Origin: Amblyornis subalaris | Taxonomy: Eukaryota; Chordata; Aves; Passeriformes; Ptilonorhynchidae | Assembly: GCA_018881555.1 (NCBI GenBank) | Contig: JACAXG010000025.1 | Span: 5,215,899 to 5,279,898 of the forward strand | DNA: 64,000 nucleotides | Direction: 5' to 3' | Shown: in pieces, positions 46,290-60,200 of the stretch | Position numbering within the stretch: the first letter of the stretch is position 1 | Layout: the number at the start of each line of letters is the position of its first letter | Program-made: the position numbers and the translations under genes | Notes under the pieces: model-generated | Told to the model about the DNA's origin: nothing | Database searches by the model: none | Seen by the model: the letters and a program-made list of their open reading frames with translations, nothing else

Positions 46290-49200
46290 AATGTGCAATC
46301 TCGTGCTTCCTTCCTGCACTGTGAATTACTATAATCCAACCATTATTTCCATCTCTGCACATTTGCAGGGTCAGCACTGGCTATATCCAGCTCCCCCACA
46401 GGCAATTCCGAAAATGTTCCTTCCTGCACTTTTCCTGCATAAGAACCCTAACAAAGGTGTTATTTAAAGATCCCTCCAAGCCTCTGAATGGCACTGCTAC
46501 ATAAATGCACGAAAGTAAAGATAAGACAAGATGTGCTGATAAGATGGCAAGGGGAAAAAAAAAAAGAAGTCCAACATGGGCTTCTGGAATGCTTCAGCCC
46601 CTTACATGGACATGCACATCCCTATGAACCTCATTCCACCTCTTTCATACAATCCACATCAGCCAAGATCTCCAAACATGGACAGTCCTGTGTTGCACTG
46701 CAGACCCTGAACTACTGCTCATAAACAACCAGGAAAAGGGGGCATAAAGATTAGGTTAAGTATTTTCAATTTAAAAATTAAGCTATTGTATTTGGTTACT
46801 GTTTTAGGGAGGGGAAAAAATACAGACAAAAAACCACCATGGTGCTGCTGCCACACAAAGCTGAAACCATCAGTGAGCCATGCCAATTCTGCCCTAGCAA
46901 AGCCAGCAAGGTTTACTCTTAAATATCTTGCAGCTCTGGAAAGAGGAGGTCTAGAACCAAGCATGGAAAGTGGTGCTATCTGCCAGCATCAATAGAAAGG
47001 CAAGTAAAGAGGGAAACACAGTGAAAAATGAGCTTCAGTTGAAGGATATGTTTTTTAAAAGGTGAATGACCTGAGACCCAAGACTCTCTACTCTGCCTCC
47101 AACACACCAGGACAGTATTTTTTCAGAGTACTATCACATGATTAACCCAGAGAACCCATTGGTTCTCTGCAAGCCTCACGGACCACAGAACAAGCAATAA
47201 AAGAGTGAGTTGGGTAGAGGAACAGCTGTCTACAAAGCATTCTGCTTCCTTCAGAAATTCTTCCATGGGGCCCAGAAAAATGATCAGAAAACTGCAGATG
47301 TTCAGTCCAGAGACAAGGGGAAGTTATCTCTCAGCACACCACAGACAGGACTGAACTACGGAGAATTTTATGATCAATAAAAAGGTGAGATAGCTACATA
47401 AGTGAAACAACATCTAGATTAATTTCCCCCTTCCAAAGAAGTCATAAATAGAAAAAAGGAAAAACCCAAGACCTTTCACTTAAAAAACCCCAAAAAACCA
47501 AAAAATCCCCACATTTTCTCCAAGTGTGAAATGCATAAATCATCTGCTTCTCTTAAACAGTATTTTTTCCTTCAACTACTCATGTCACTGTTCTCAGGAA
47601 TATGACTGGAAAAGTAAATTAAGTAAGCAAATTAGGAAAAAACAACACCTGATTATTTTGAGAACTAAAGATTTTAAAAATTAAAAGGAAAAAAAATTGC
47701 CCAGCAACAGAAACAAGAAACGCACACACATTTTAGAATATTTAAAACAACCAAAAAGTCTAGTTTTCCCTTTGATTTGGTATCATCAAGATGCAAACAT
47801 CTATTCACCTAACAAAGCAAAAGACTACAAACATAATCAACAAAGACTCAAGGTCATTAAGCTTTCCTATTTCTTTCTTTTGACTGTCTCCAATAGAGAT
47901 ATGATGCTTCTTCACACTAAAATTGCAAGATGTAACAGAAGGTATAATTTTTCCTTTATTTTAGTACCTTTCACAGAGAAACGAAATTACTTTAAAAAAA
48001 AAAGGGGGCAAAAAAAGCACAGTCCAAGAACTCATTACTAATTAGACACATCCTCTGCTCTATTTGGTATTCTCCAAAACGCAACTCTTCATCATAAAGT
48101 TTTTTTCACACACCTAACTTCTAGACTTCTGACCTCAAACACTCACAAATGCAACCATCCACTTTCTTGTAGCACAAAATCAATCATCTGTCACTCCCAG
48201 CAAATTGCACATAGCCCCAAGTGTTATACAAGCCCTGTAAAAATGCCTATAGAACCCACACGTTCCTACCTCCAATTTTAAATGAAAACAGTTTAAAGGA
48301 GTTTAACGACATCATGGCACCTATTTCCACCACCACCCTCCCCCACCAAGAATCCTTCAGTTATTTTTAACTGCTCTGCTATTTCAGCTATTGGGGCTCA
48401 AAGACAGGTGCCACACAGAGGCTTAAACAAGGAATACTGCAAAAATTGTTTCTGGTGAAAACAAACAAACAAAACCCAATACAGTGGTTATGTTATGTGG
48501 GGTAAATTAAAACAGAAGACATGCCCCCGTCCTAGAAGATTCTTGCCTGCACAGCTACAGTCACAATTTTGTATATTACTACTAGCAATAAACTCTTGGG
48601 GTAATTTTATAACAATGCCTTCTCTTTCAGCCAATATAGTTTAACACAGCTCAGCACAAGGAAGAAAGTAACTGGTTTTGCTTTATCAGTTTATATTTTA
48701 ATGCTGCTCATTGAATTTAAGGATTTTTTTTTATGCTACCAATAGGAAGCTATAACAATTGAAAAAAAATGTTCAGAAGCAACAACTTACTGTATACTCA
48801 GCCAAAGTGCCCATGGGTTTTTTTTCATTCAAATGGGTTTCTTTCAAGTTTTTGATACTGGGTGTTTGAAGGAAAAGAAATACAATGTTTTCAAAAGGTA
48901 CTTTGCAGTAAGAGGTTACCTATATACAACCTAAGCAAAGGGTACACCTGTACCAAGTGTTTTGCCCCACGATCACAGTGTTTTTTGAAACAGAAATATT
49001 ATCTAGAGGTTGGTATATGTGTGAAGCACTAAAAAGCAGCAAAAAGCAAAAGGAAAGAAGTCTACATTGATAGTGCAGGACCCCGTTCCCAGGACAACAG
49101 CTCTAGAAGAAATACAGAGAAACGTCCTTCTTCTGGCACAAGCACAAAGCCACAACAGCAGGGAGTTGCAGGGTATTGTGTACACCCACTTTTTTCCTGT

Positions 49201-51452
49201 TAAACAAAGTGAGGCCAGAACTCCTCCATATTTGAAATGGGTCAAAAACCAGACAGTAGGCAACAACCCAGATGAAGACTCATGGAAGCTGTAGTCAACA
49301 AGGTTCTGAGACAAAGAGCCACACTGCAAGAGTTGAAGACCATAAAGTACCTCTCTAGAAATTAGTTTGTAACCATTATCAAGAGATACCTCTCAGACAC
49401 CATGAGGAATTGTCAACTTGTGTCCTTTATTCTCTGCAATGAGTCCACTTGGATGTGCTCATCTCGGTGCTTGCAAATTCACAGAGGTGAGAGAATGAAA
49501 TCTATGAGGGCAGAGTACGAACACTCAAAACCGGCCTGCTTAAACATTTTGTAAAATAAATATCACCTTCCCCTTTCATAAGATCTTACTTTGATTTTTA
49601 TTACACTACTTCTCCTACATGTTTAAGGCTTAAAAACACCTCCTGGAAACCCTCTAAGTGCTAGGGAGAGCAATTAGCTCATAGGGGAAGAGGCAGGAGA
49701 GTCTCAGCATCCTGTACCTTCCTGGAGCACAGGCATATGGTTAGCTCATACATTAAGAACAGATAGCAGCTGAATAAAGAAGAGTTTTCCCCCATGCAGA
49801 AATCAGTTCTTTTCCTAGAATAAGCCTCAACTGAAGGCAACTAAGATCCATTTTCATGTGCTTTGTATCAGTGGCTGAAAACCAGGCATCTAATTGCTAC
49901 TTCATTGTGATTATCAATTCATGCAGGGATGATGCACAGTACACAGCAAAAGACAGCACAGTCCTGCCTACACAGTACATCATACTTACAGTATGATAGG
50001 AAAAATTGGTAATAATTGTGGAGGAGATGTCAGGCCAAGTTTTTGTATTTACATTTGGGTAGGCTCAGGGAAAGCAGTGCCTCAGGGAATGTGAACAAAT
50101 CGCAGATCATTCTTGTTCATTCCAAGAGTGTTTCAAGCAATGCTAGGAATAGCAACTCTACAGCTGCTACTATTAGGAAACCAGGAAGGTGTTGAAGTGC
50201 CAATGAATATCACTCTAGAGGGGAAAATACACCTCTTTTTCCACATGTCAAACTTTTTTCAGTTCCTTGAGGCTGAGCGCTGTNCTGAAGGACGTGACTT
50301 ATGTGCAAGGACAAGCTCCCGAGATGAACTCTGTAAGGAAAAGCCACGCATTAGTAACTAGCACATCCTAATGGACTTGGTCACTCAGCAAAACACATCC
50401 TGTTAGTCTCACTGGTGAGCACCCCAGGACAAGGTGAGCTTCCACTGCAAGCTTTACTGGCTACAACCAGGTCTCTATATCCTGTCTGTACCTTTCTGAC
50501 TTGCTCTCATAAAAGAAGCCTCAAAAGGCAGGAACTTGCCCTTCACCTCCCTACAACTAAGCCGAGGAAAATCTACATCTTTATTAAGTTTTCTTTCATT
50601 TCAAGGTCAGTTTATCACTTTGGGAATATTTAATTTTAAACTGAAATGTGATAGGAAAAATTCCAGTACAGCCCTAAATGTGAGGGCGTGGAGGAAGAGA
50701 AAAAACACCCTAAGAATACATGATACAATATTTTTCTTGAGCTTTGCTACCTCTTTCCATTAATATTTTCTACCCACTTTCAGAACTAGAGGTGTTTCAA
50801 AGGGCAGTTACCTCGGTTAATATTTTTCTGAAATTCCTCAAATCACATGACTGGATGATAACCTCATCAGAAGCAGCACTTTTACTGCAGTCATATATTG
50901 AAGAGACCACATTTATGTCCAAAAATTCTCCTAGAGTGCTGTGCACAATATCTTTTTTTTTTTTGCAATAGCTCTTCTTTCAGTAAAGAGTAAGACCTAT
51001 TGGTCCCAAAATACCTGTGGGGAAAGCTGCGGTACATTTTTTGTTTGTGCGCTGCTTTAATTTATTCTGGTATTAACTATGAGAACAGAAAACCCAATTT
51101 CCTCACTGAAGTAACAGCCAGAACCCTTTATCTCCATCGAACTCACCTATATACCCTGTCAATTCAGCTTGTCATAATGAAGGCTTCCTTTGCTGATTTA
51201 CCTCTGCACACCAGATATTACCTATATCTATAAAAGACAAAAAAGAAGCTTCCCCTTGATAGTACTGGAAGTTACTGCAGGTGCAGGAAATTGTGTCCTC
51301 TCTCTAACTCCTGCTAGCTTAAAATGTATTTGCCACCACAAAGGTATTTCTGCTAAAAAGTAACACGGATCTCAATTATTTTAAAGCTTATTTTAGCTTA
51401 AGACAAAACTGAACAAAGAGTTAAGGAGACAAAAAAAAAAATAAATAGAAAA

Positions 51453-51492
51453 CAAGAAAGCAGCTGATTTAGCAAGAAAGCAGCTGATTTAG
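51453..51492. repeat. Perfect 20-bp tandem duplication
   Basis: CAAGAAAGCAGCTGATTTAG occurs twice head to tail with no mismatch (51453-51472 and 51473-51492). Identity of the copies suggests a recent replication-slippage or insertion event, or a polymorphic site. Confidence 0.9.
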
Positions 51493-54400
51493 ATTTGCAC
51501 ACTGGAGTAACTACCTTATTTCTTATCTTTTAAAGGGAGTATCATTGCACAAAACAAAATCGCTCTTTAGGTCGGAGCTGGAATTAGATGTACTGCATCA
51601 CTGTCAACACAGCAGTGAATATTTTCATAGTGAACACTGAGGGGCGAAGTGGAGCTTCCCACAGATAATGAGAGCAATCAGAGCACACAGGGAGTACCGG
51701 CAGGGAGCAAGTTCACCGGAGAGCACTCGCAAGCGATTCATTGCTAGAGAGAAGGAAGTCGATTCGGAGACGTTTAGAGACATTAAAAAGTGAAATAATC
51801 AACAGCTACTGTTTTTTTTTTAAATAAACAAAATGTCCCAATGTCCCAGAAGTGCCAGAATAAATATTTGTGAAACGCTGCTTGAAGCTTCCTGAATGTG
51901 AAGTCTTTCTGACACAGCCCTGGGATCCCTGGCTACAGCAGGGCTCCAGGTCACTCAGCTAACCAGATAAAAATCAAAGCCTGTCTCATGAAGTCTGCAG
52001 GGTGAGTGATACAAAGGGTCACTATCCTCAGGAATTCTTCTACAGGACGACTCCTCTTTAGTCATGTTGGAAAACACGGAATACAGCAGAGAACAGAAGA
52101 GAAAGGCAGTTTCAACCCTCACCTTTGCCCAGGAGATCTTGTAGCTGGCTGAAGAAGCAGCAAGACAGTTTCTGACAGGTATTCCTTTGTGGAAGGGTTA
52201 AAGCTTACACTAATTCACCTGCTATCTGCAGACGGAAGCTTAGCATCGAGATGAGCAAGAACAGGGGTTTTGAGAAGGCTGGCCTTCCTGTATCTGCAAG
52301 GGGTTTCCTCACCTCAGAGGGTGTAAAGGTAGCTTCTATTTTCACCCCCTCATTCACCCCTGGCCAACCTCTGAAGCCATCACCACTTCTCTGAAAAAAT
52401 CTGAGCTAACATCACATTATATTAACTTTTGCTTGTGCATGTCAACACCAGCTCCAGCAAGATCCACGCTTTAAGGACTCAGTCCTGAAAACATTTTAGT
52501 ATCTTCACCACCCTGGAGCTCTTTTCATCCAGCTTTTGGACCAAGGAACTGCAGAGATGTCTTAATTAACTACCTAGAGGCTTCCCAGGTTGAAGGTGGG
52601 ATACAGACTAGTGTCAGCTCTGAAATATCCCTATTTTCAATCTCCTGTGTACAGGTCATTAAGTTATGAATTGGTTTAAAGGCATAGTTTAGACAAAAAA
52701 GAATAATGGTATTATTAGTTACCATTATTGATGGTAATACAAGATACAAGAAATTTAATTTTGTTTTTACATCGCCTTTCTTTCCTACTTAATTGCTGCA
52801 GAAAACATTTTCATTCGAACAGCTGAAAGCATGCGTTCTCTAAAACTCACAGTAGGAACAACAACAACAAAAAGATTACATTTTTATTCCTCTACCAAGA
52901 TCTACCTGACCTGGATGAAGATCTTAAAATGAATATTCTATAATATGCATGTCTGCAGGGAGGAAAGATGAACACATTCAGTCTGAGGTAAAGTACCAGC
53001 TGCTGAAATCTAAAAATCAAATTTATCATAGATGCACTAAAGTTCTGTTAATCCTCCAAAAGCCATGAAGGTTTTAGGAGGGTTTTAGTGAAAGGAAATT
53101 GAAGCACTCCTGCCTTCACATAAATTAGGACAGAAAATCTTCTCTTCTGTTTGGCTGGTCTTAGATTATCAGGTTCAAAATGGTATCTCAACTTCTATTG
53201 TCACTCACTACCACGGTCTGCAGAAAGTGGTGTTTCAAAACACTTTATCATTTTTGCAAGTATTATAAGCACAAGCACACCTGAAAGTCAACAGATTTTA
53301 TATTTTCATGTTAGTAAAATTCTCTGCTAACTTTACAAGCGCGATACTGATTTACAGTAATCTTTTAAGTGAAGACTAATAAATATGTATGACATTCATC
53401 AACAGAAACATGGCTGCACTTTCTTCCAGAGTGCAATTCACCTCTGCAGTGAGAAATATGACTTGAGGCTTTTAATTTCTTCTGTTTAACAATAAGTTAT
53501 GCAGAGGTAAACAAATTAGATGTCTGCAGCTTCTAGTATCAGCTCACACTGTAGAAAAAAGACATTCTGTCATGATATCGTACAAGAATTGTATTGTATT
53601 ATATTTACAGTTTCAAGCAAGACCTTGAATTGCCCAAGCTGGACAAAGCTAGAAACAGCAAGAGTATACAATAAAGTATATAGTTATTTCTTTTGAATAT
53701 GTTTTTAACTCATTTTAAATGATAACGCTGTTCTTCCTAACAGTGTGAATCACATGCAAAATATCAATGTATTTCCACATCTCCTTCAAAGACAAGCTGT
53801 GTTGCTGGGAACCCAGGCGTATTTTCATCTTCATGCCAATTACTTCAGCCAAAAGACTTATTTGACATATTTAGGAAGGATTTATTTTTATTTAATGCTC
53901 AGCAAGCAAACAAGGACAAGCCGTGAACAATGAATGAGACAGTAGAGGATACCGCAAAAACATTATGAAGTTCAGCACAACACTTCAAGTCAATAATACC
54001 AAAGTTATCAATTTTTGTCTTCTTTGTATCTAAGTCCCTTAAGCTATAATGCTAGTAAATGCAAGTTAAGATCACCTTTCTACATTCCTAGAGCTGTCTG
54101 GAAATTTTCTGTCATGATTTCCCGCTTACCAAAGCCAGTTTCTACAGAATCTTAGTCTTCCATGATGTAGGTTTTCTCTGATTGAAAACCAAAGTGAAAA
54201 CTGACTGTATCTTTCAAACTCATCAATTCTTTTGTGCACATTTTCTTATTCAGCAGACTAAACTCAAAACTTGGAGACCCAAACCGGCCCTTGCTTTCTA
54301 CCCAGTTTGCCCTTAGGTTACTTTGGTATAAATCAAAAAAGTAAGAATTAAAGAATGTGACCTTTACTTTGCAACTAAAGAACGAGATTCTATCAAGAGC

Positions 54401-56839
54401 CCTTTTCTTTTCACATGAGCTTGCTAGTTTTTCCACATAAATACAGTTCTTGTTAGACACAGCAGAAGTACCTGGTCAGATTCTCCAGCTGGCATTTTTC
54501 AAAACTGCCCCTGGGCTTTTGTGTGGCTAAGCACAAGCATGCCCTTCTGTACTGAGATGGTGACATTGTCCATCAGACCTCTATGGCTCTATGAGAGATA
54601 CAGATCATCCTAAAGAACACAATATTCTCAACACATTAGATGTAGAAGTGAAAGTATTAGGTATGCCTTGGTCAAGGAAGTGTCTAGTCGGGAAAAGGAA
54701 AGAAGATACACAGGTAAGTAAATTTTCCTTAAACTACAACAGCCAACACCAGGCAAATATGGATGACTTGACCCCACCTCAAACAGTTCTGGGGTGTGAA
54801 TATATTCACTACATAGGCACAGCTGCACAAAGTATAGAGGGGTGAAGTAGTGCTATACATTTCATGCTCGTATTTATCACCGAATGCTGTTTGTTACACA
54901 TGAGGTGTACGAACACAACTTCAGTTCACTTACACTACTGAACGCCTATCTCACAGGTCTGGAATTTGAATGCTATCAGGACTGCCAAACTACCTGCAGC
55001 AAGGATACATATTTAGAAGCAGGTACCATTCACTTGCATCCCAACCATAATGCAAGCCCACAAACTCTGCTCCAGTTGCCATAACTGGAATTAAATTGAG
55101 CTTTTACTATGCTGTTCTGTAGAACAAAGGCATTTCCACAACAGCAGAAAAAAAATGAAAGCACCTGAACCCATAAGCATGTACCTGCATTCTATTTCAT
55201 GCAGCTGTTGCTGTTCATGTATAACATGCTGATGTACAAATTCTACAGACAATTCACATATGGGGTTTTGTGGGAGATTCACACTGAAGGGAACAACAGT
55301 GCCAGGCTGAGGATAAATGCTGAAAACAGCAGCAGACCAGAATTAAACCTTTCTGACATTTTACATCATCAACATTTGAGGACAGCAGCACTGANGAGAA
55401 TTTTACTTCATCAAATCCCAGGTGATTCTCAGGAGAGGAGGATGACGACAGCTATGTTATCAAGCCAATTCCTCAGCAAAAAAGAGCTCAAGGTTCCTCT
55501 GACTAAGATAAGAATGCGACACACTAAATTTAAATTTTTAGAGCTATGGTAAATCTTAAGCTGGTAGAAGGAGAGAGATTGGCCGCAGTGAAAATTAATT
55601 TCTCCATGTACTCAGAGAAAAAGGTAAAAGGTAGTCAGAGCAGGACTAATTTTCCCCTCACAGAGCTTGTCCTGCTGACGCTATTTCCACCTTCACCCTG
55701 ACATTCAGTCTCAAAGCTAAAAGACCGTGAATGAGAAGGGAAAGACGCGTGAAAGAAGAAAAATCTCAGCTAATCCACAACTATTCAATAGAAACAAACA
55801 AAGAAATAAGAAATTTTTCTTTAATTTCTTACAGGCTGAAAGAAAATGCTAAATTGTCCTACAGGCACAATCTACTTTCTAATTGAAATATATGCAACTG
55901 CTACAGTGCACTGCATTATTAAATGTAACTCAGTAATACAATTTGCCTTAATGATAACTGTATAATAACCACAATGAAATATCACATATGATGTTTTAAT
56001 GAGGATTATGGCATGTTAATTTTAAACTGAACAATAGGGCGTGCAATGTAATCCATGCCCTGTGTACAGTTCAACAGCTGCTAACGTGTTGGACTCATTC
56101 GTACTTGTGCCTGGCATAGGTAAATAATGATCCAATTACAGAGCTGCTTGGTACAAATATTTATGGTGTCAACTACTCTTCTGAACACTAAAATGAAATA
56201 GTGAGGGCCCCATTCTACTCTTTTCTTAACTTTTGTGCTTCTACCATGAGGATGACATTTACAGTCCCAGTGTTCTTTCCTGGATCTATTTTAACCTGGG
56301 AGCACATAAATCAACTACCCAATATGGGGTATATCGACTCGTCTAAATAAAAGTTTTCTTTTCATCCCACGTGTAAAGTTTCAGGAAATTTCTTATTCTT
56401 CTATACTACTGTATAGGTTTGAAACCAGTTCCTCCCAGTCATTTAACAGGTGACGGTTCAAAATTATAAAGGCAATTATTTCACGTCATCCAAGTACAGT
56501 TTTAGTTCCCGCTGCTAATATCATCCACAGCAAACAGTTCCCACAAAGTACAGGACTCTCCAGCNTAGAGCCTAAGCATGAAACACAATGAAATGCTACT
56601 CCTAAGTGAGCAGGTGTTGAAGGCATTGTTCTCCCTTAAACACAGTGTCACCAAATGGACCAAAGTGGCACAATCAGTTCAACAATCCCCACAGATTCCA
56701 GGGACTTTGAATGAGTAAAAAAACCAAGACAGGTTATCCTGAATTGCAGGAGAAAACTACCATGCTTTCTAGAAAAACCTGGAAGCTGGAGGTTCAGGTA
56801 AAGTAGGAGTTGTATTCAAAAGATGACCTTTTGTTTCAG

Positions 56840-56920
56840 GGGAAAAAAAAACAAACAAAAAACCACAACAATACACAANGAACAATACAAAACCAAGCCA
56901 AACAAGCAAAATAACCCCAA
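56840..56920. repeat. A/C-rich low-complexity tract
   Basis: Irregular AAAC, AACA and CAAAA units with almost no T on the plus strand; it contains one ambiguous base. Similar in style to the tract at 57204. Confidence 0.65.
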
Positions 56921-57203
56921 ACCTTGCCAGGAGCTCCCAGAAATGCCATGCAGAACACAGTCCTTCCCTCGCAGCAGGGTCACACCAGAGTGGCTTCAAC
57001 TGGAGCTGAACCTTGCTCCGCAAGGCCCTGGCCTTTGGGAAAAGACAAACAGGGCTGCAAACCTTGCCAGTGTTGATACTTTGCTTCTCTGTAACCCATA
57101 TGTTCAAGCCTAAACCAGGCTTCCCTGTCAGCAAGCCACTTGATGGGAAATGGCATCAACAGGACATTTTATTTTATGGGTTTTTTAATATTTTGTTTAT
57201 TTA

Positions 57204-57270
57204 AAACAAACAAAAAACCAACCAAACAAACAACAACAACAAAAAAACAAACTAAAAAACCCAACAACCA
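57204..57270. repeat. A/C-rich low-complexity tract with (CAA)n
   Basis: Units AAAC, CAAA and CAACAACAACAA make up about 65 bp with only a single T on the plus strand. It lies about 300 bp from the tract at 56840, possibly a remnant of a pair of A-rich retroposon tails, though no body was identified. Confidence 0.65.
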
Positions 57271-60200
57271 CAGACCCCTCTCCAGCATTCAGAAGTAAAT
57301 TAACATCTCCTTCATCACAGGAAGGCTAAGTAGCTGAGTTTACAAAAATCCTTCCCTCCCCTCTGCATTTTCAGATGATTACATGAAAGCAGCAGACTAA
57401 TANAAAACAAAACCTCTTTTCATGGTAGGAAGTTATTTTAGTAGGGCTTATGACATATCCTGTTTCATCTGAAAAAAAAAAACAAAACAACCAAACATCA
57501 AAAATATTATTAAGAAGCACATGCACACACACACAAAAAAGCCTATCCCCACAAATACATTAGAGGAATGACTGATATTTCTCTCCTGGCTTAACTGTCA
57601 GATGAAATATGAAAACCTAAGAGTTGGGGAAGTTTTTTGTTTTTTCAGGACTAAAAGATTTTTTTAAAGGATGAAACATTTTTACATGACTAAATGCTTC
57701 CTCATATCCCTTTACTTCTAGAGTTCTAACACGTCTAAAAACTAGAAGTAGTAAGAGGGGGAAAAAAAAAGCTTCCCAGTCCACCATGGTTGAAACTCAG
57801 GAGAGGTTTTTCAGTGTTTCTTCCCTTCCTTCTCCAGGAATATACAGCTTTCCAAGGTGGTATCCATAAATCCAAACCCAGTAGGTTCATTACAATCCTT
57901 TTTCCCATGCCAGCCTAAATTTTTTTAATTCAAAAAGAAATCTGAAGCTGTAAAAGACTTTTCTTCAGCCTAACATTTCAGGCAAAGAAAGTTGAATTTG
58001 GAAGAGAGAGAGAATTTAAGATAAAAAATTCATTTACATGAGTAATTTTGAAGAAGCAATAATGACTCTAGTGAAAAAAACACCATTATCTTTCAGAGAC
58101 TTGATTTTGATATATCCATTTTTGGTAGTCTTTCTTTAACTGAGAAAAAAAAAACCCACAAAGTTTTTTATTGAAAGATCTAACTCAGAAAGAGAAAAAA
58201 AACCCTTTAAATGACAGTTTCCATATCTAGTCAACTGCTTCCAAACTGTTACAGTGAAACGTATGGGTTTACTCCTTTTACTCCTTTCCCTTCCCTCCCC
58301 GAAGTCNCCTCCCTTCTCTGTTATTCTAAGAGGTCATAAGTTGATACAGGGATGGCAACTTCTGTCTCCCACANTGCAGGCTGAAGATACCACACAGACT
58401 GAAGGGTGATTCCTACAGGGAATGGCACTGGAGATAAAAAGCTCCCAACTTACCCACCTCAGAGCCCCAAAGCTGCTCAGCCATTAGCTCAACCCAGCTA
58501 GGCGACCCCTCACCAAAGACTCCTAAAAACACCCCAAATACCTCTGGGTTGTAGATGGTGGACCCAGTACAAAATGGCTTTCTCCCACTCACAGTCCTTC
58601 TTCCACTTAAGGTTCTTCCTGGTGTTCAGAGACAGCAGAAGATGTTCTTGAGAGACCCTCAGCTTCCCCAGACACTGTACTGCGCTCAAGCACAGCTCTG
58701 AATGAACATAACGGCTGCTTTGAATTATTTAGGATTAAATGAACAGGTCATAATGTAGTTAAACATGTCAGGAATGAAGAGTGCTGAATGTGGGTTCCTA
58801 TGGCTGTCAGGCTTTAAAAAGAGAGGTTGTGTGAATGTTTATTATTTGTTTCAGCAGCTGCTTACTATAGAAGGGAAAAGCTAAACTCCTTGGAAATATG
58901 CTTGACTTCTTTTGCAAATATTGAGCAACTGTATTACAGAAACACAAACCGTAGTGGTATGGTCAATGTAAGAACATGAGTGTCCAGCACAGCAGATTTT
59001 CTACTGCATAATTCAGAGAGCAGGTGTTTTCTGGTAAAAATCTATGAACAGAAAATAGAATTCAAGGGAACCAGTCCCTGTGGTTTCCCTTCAAACACCA
59101 TTTTCACCTTCAATACTTGCACGCACTCAACTCTACCACAAGTAACAGCAGCAATAATAATCTGAGCTTTCTTTTACCACTTGACTTCCAGCTTTTGGAG
59201 CATCTAAACCTCCTTTGACAAGGGCAGGGCAATAAGGAACGTGTGAAATAGGAACCATCTGAGCTTTATCCTTCCAGACCGAAAGCACCAGACTGACTGA
59301 ATATTGTATCCTCCTCACAAGCACACAGCCTTTGGGGAAGAAACCGCAAAAAGGCCACCCAGGACTGGAACGTGGAGAAGACGCACAGGCAGTTGCCCAA
59401 TAAAACACCTTTTTTAAGTGAAGCTTATTTCTAGATGAAGCACATGAACAACATCATACAAGACAAACAGGATACTGGAATATTTTAAGTTGGGCAGAAG
59501 TTGTTTTTTCAAGGATGTTATATGACCAAGAAAACAAGTTTTCAAAAAGTTTCCTTTCATTTTGTAAGATATGCAACCCACTTGTGTAACATTGGCAGAA
59601 GTTTATTGATATACTCGGAAACCAAACTTTTTCCCCTCACTGACAATTCCCTAGTAGTTATAACACAATTCATTTATAAAAACAAACAGAACTTTGCCTT
59701 TCCCTAGATTTTGTGAAATAAACACAAACTAAAATCTTACAATTTAACTGTGGAGACTGTCACTGATTTGAAACTCGTTCAAAAAACACCTTAAAAACAA
59801 GAAGTTTTAAGCACATACAGTAAGATAACACTTGTAACAGCTTCTGAGACAGCCCAGACAGACTTCAACACAATAAAAAGGAGTGGATTCTTCTCTGTAG
59901 TAGAGGGAAAATGCAGGTTTTTATGTATATTAAAATTTTGCATTTGCTCTTGAGGCATTGTCCTGCATAATACAAAGGCAGAGTGATAACCATGCTTCAT
60001 CAAGGAAGAGAAGCACTACAGAAGCAATACATGTTTAAATGCTTTGGAATAAAGACCCACTCTGTTAAGAGTCAGATACTATAATTTATAATGCTTAAAA
60101 AGGAAGTACAATAAAATTCACTTAATATCTTTTTGCAAGCTCTGTGTTGCACCCTCAGTATTTCAGAACATCTTACACTAGAGCATCTAAACTAACTACA

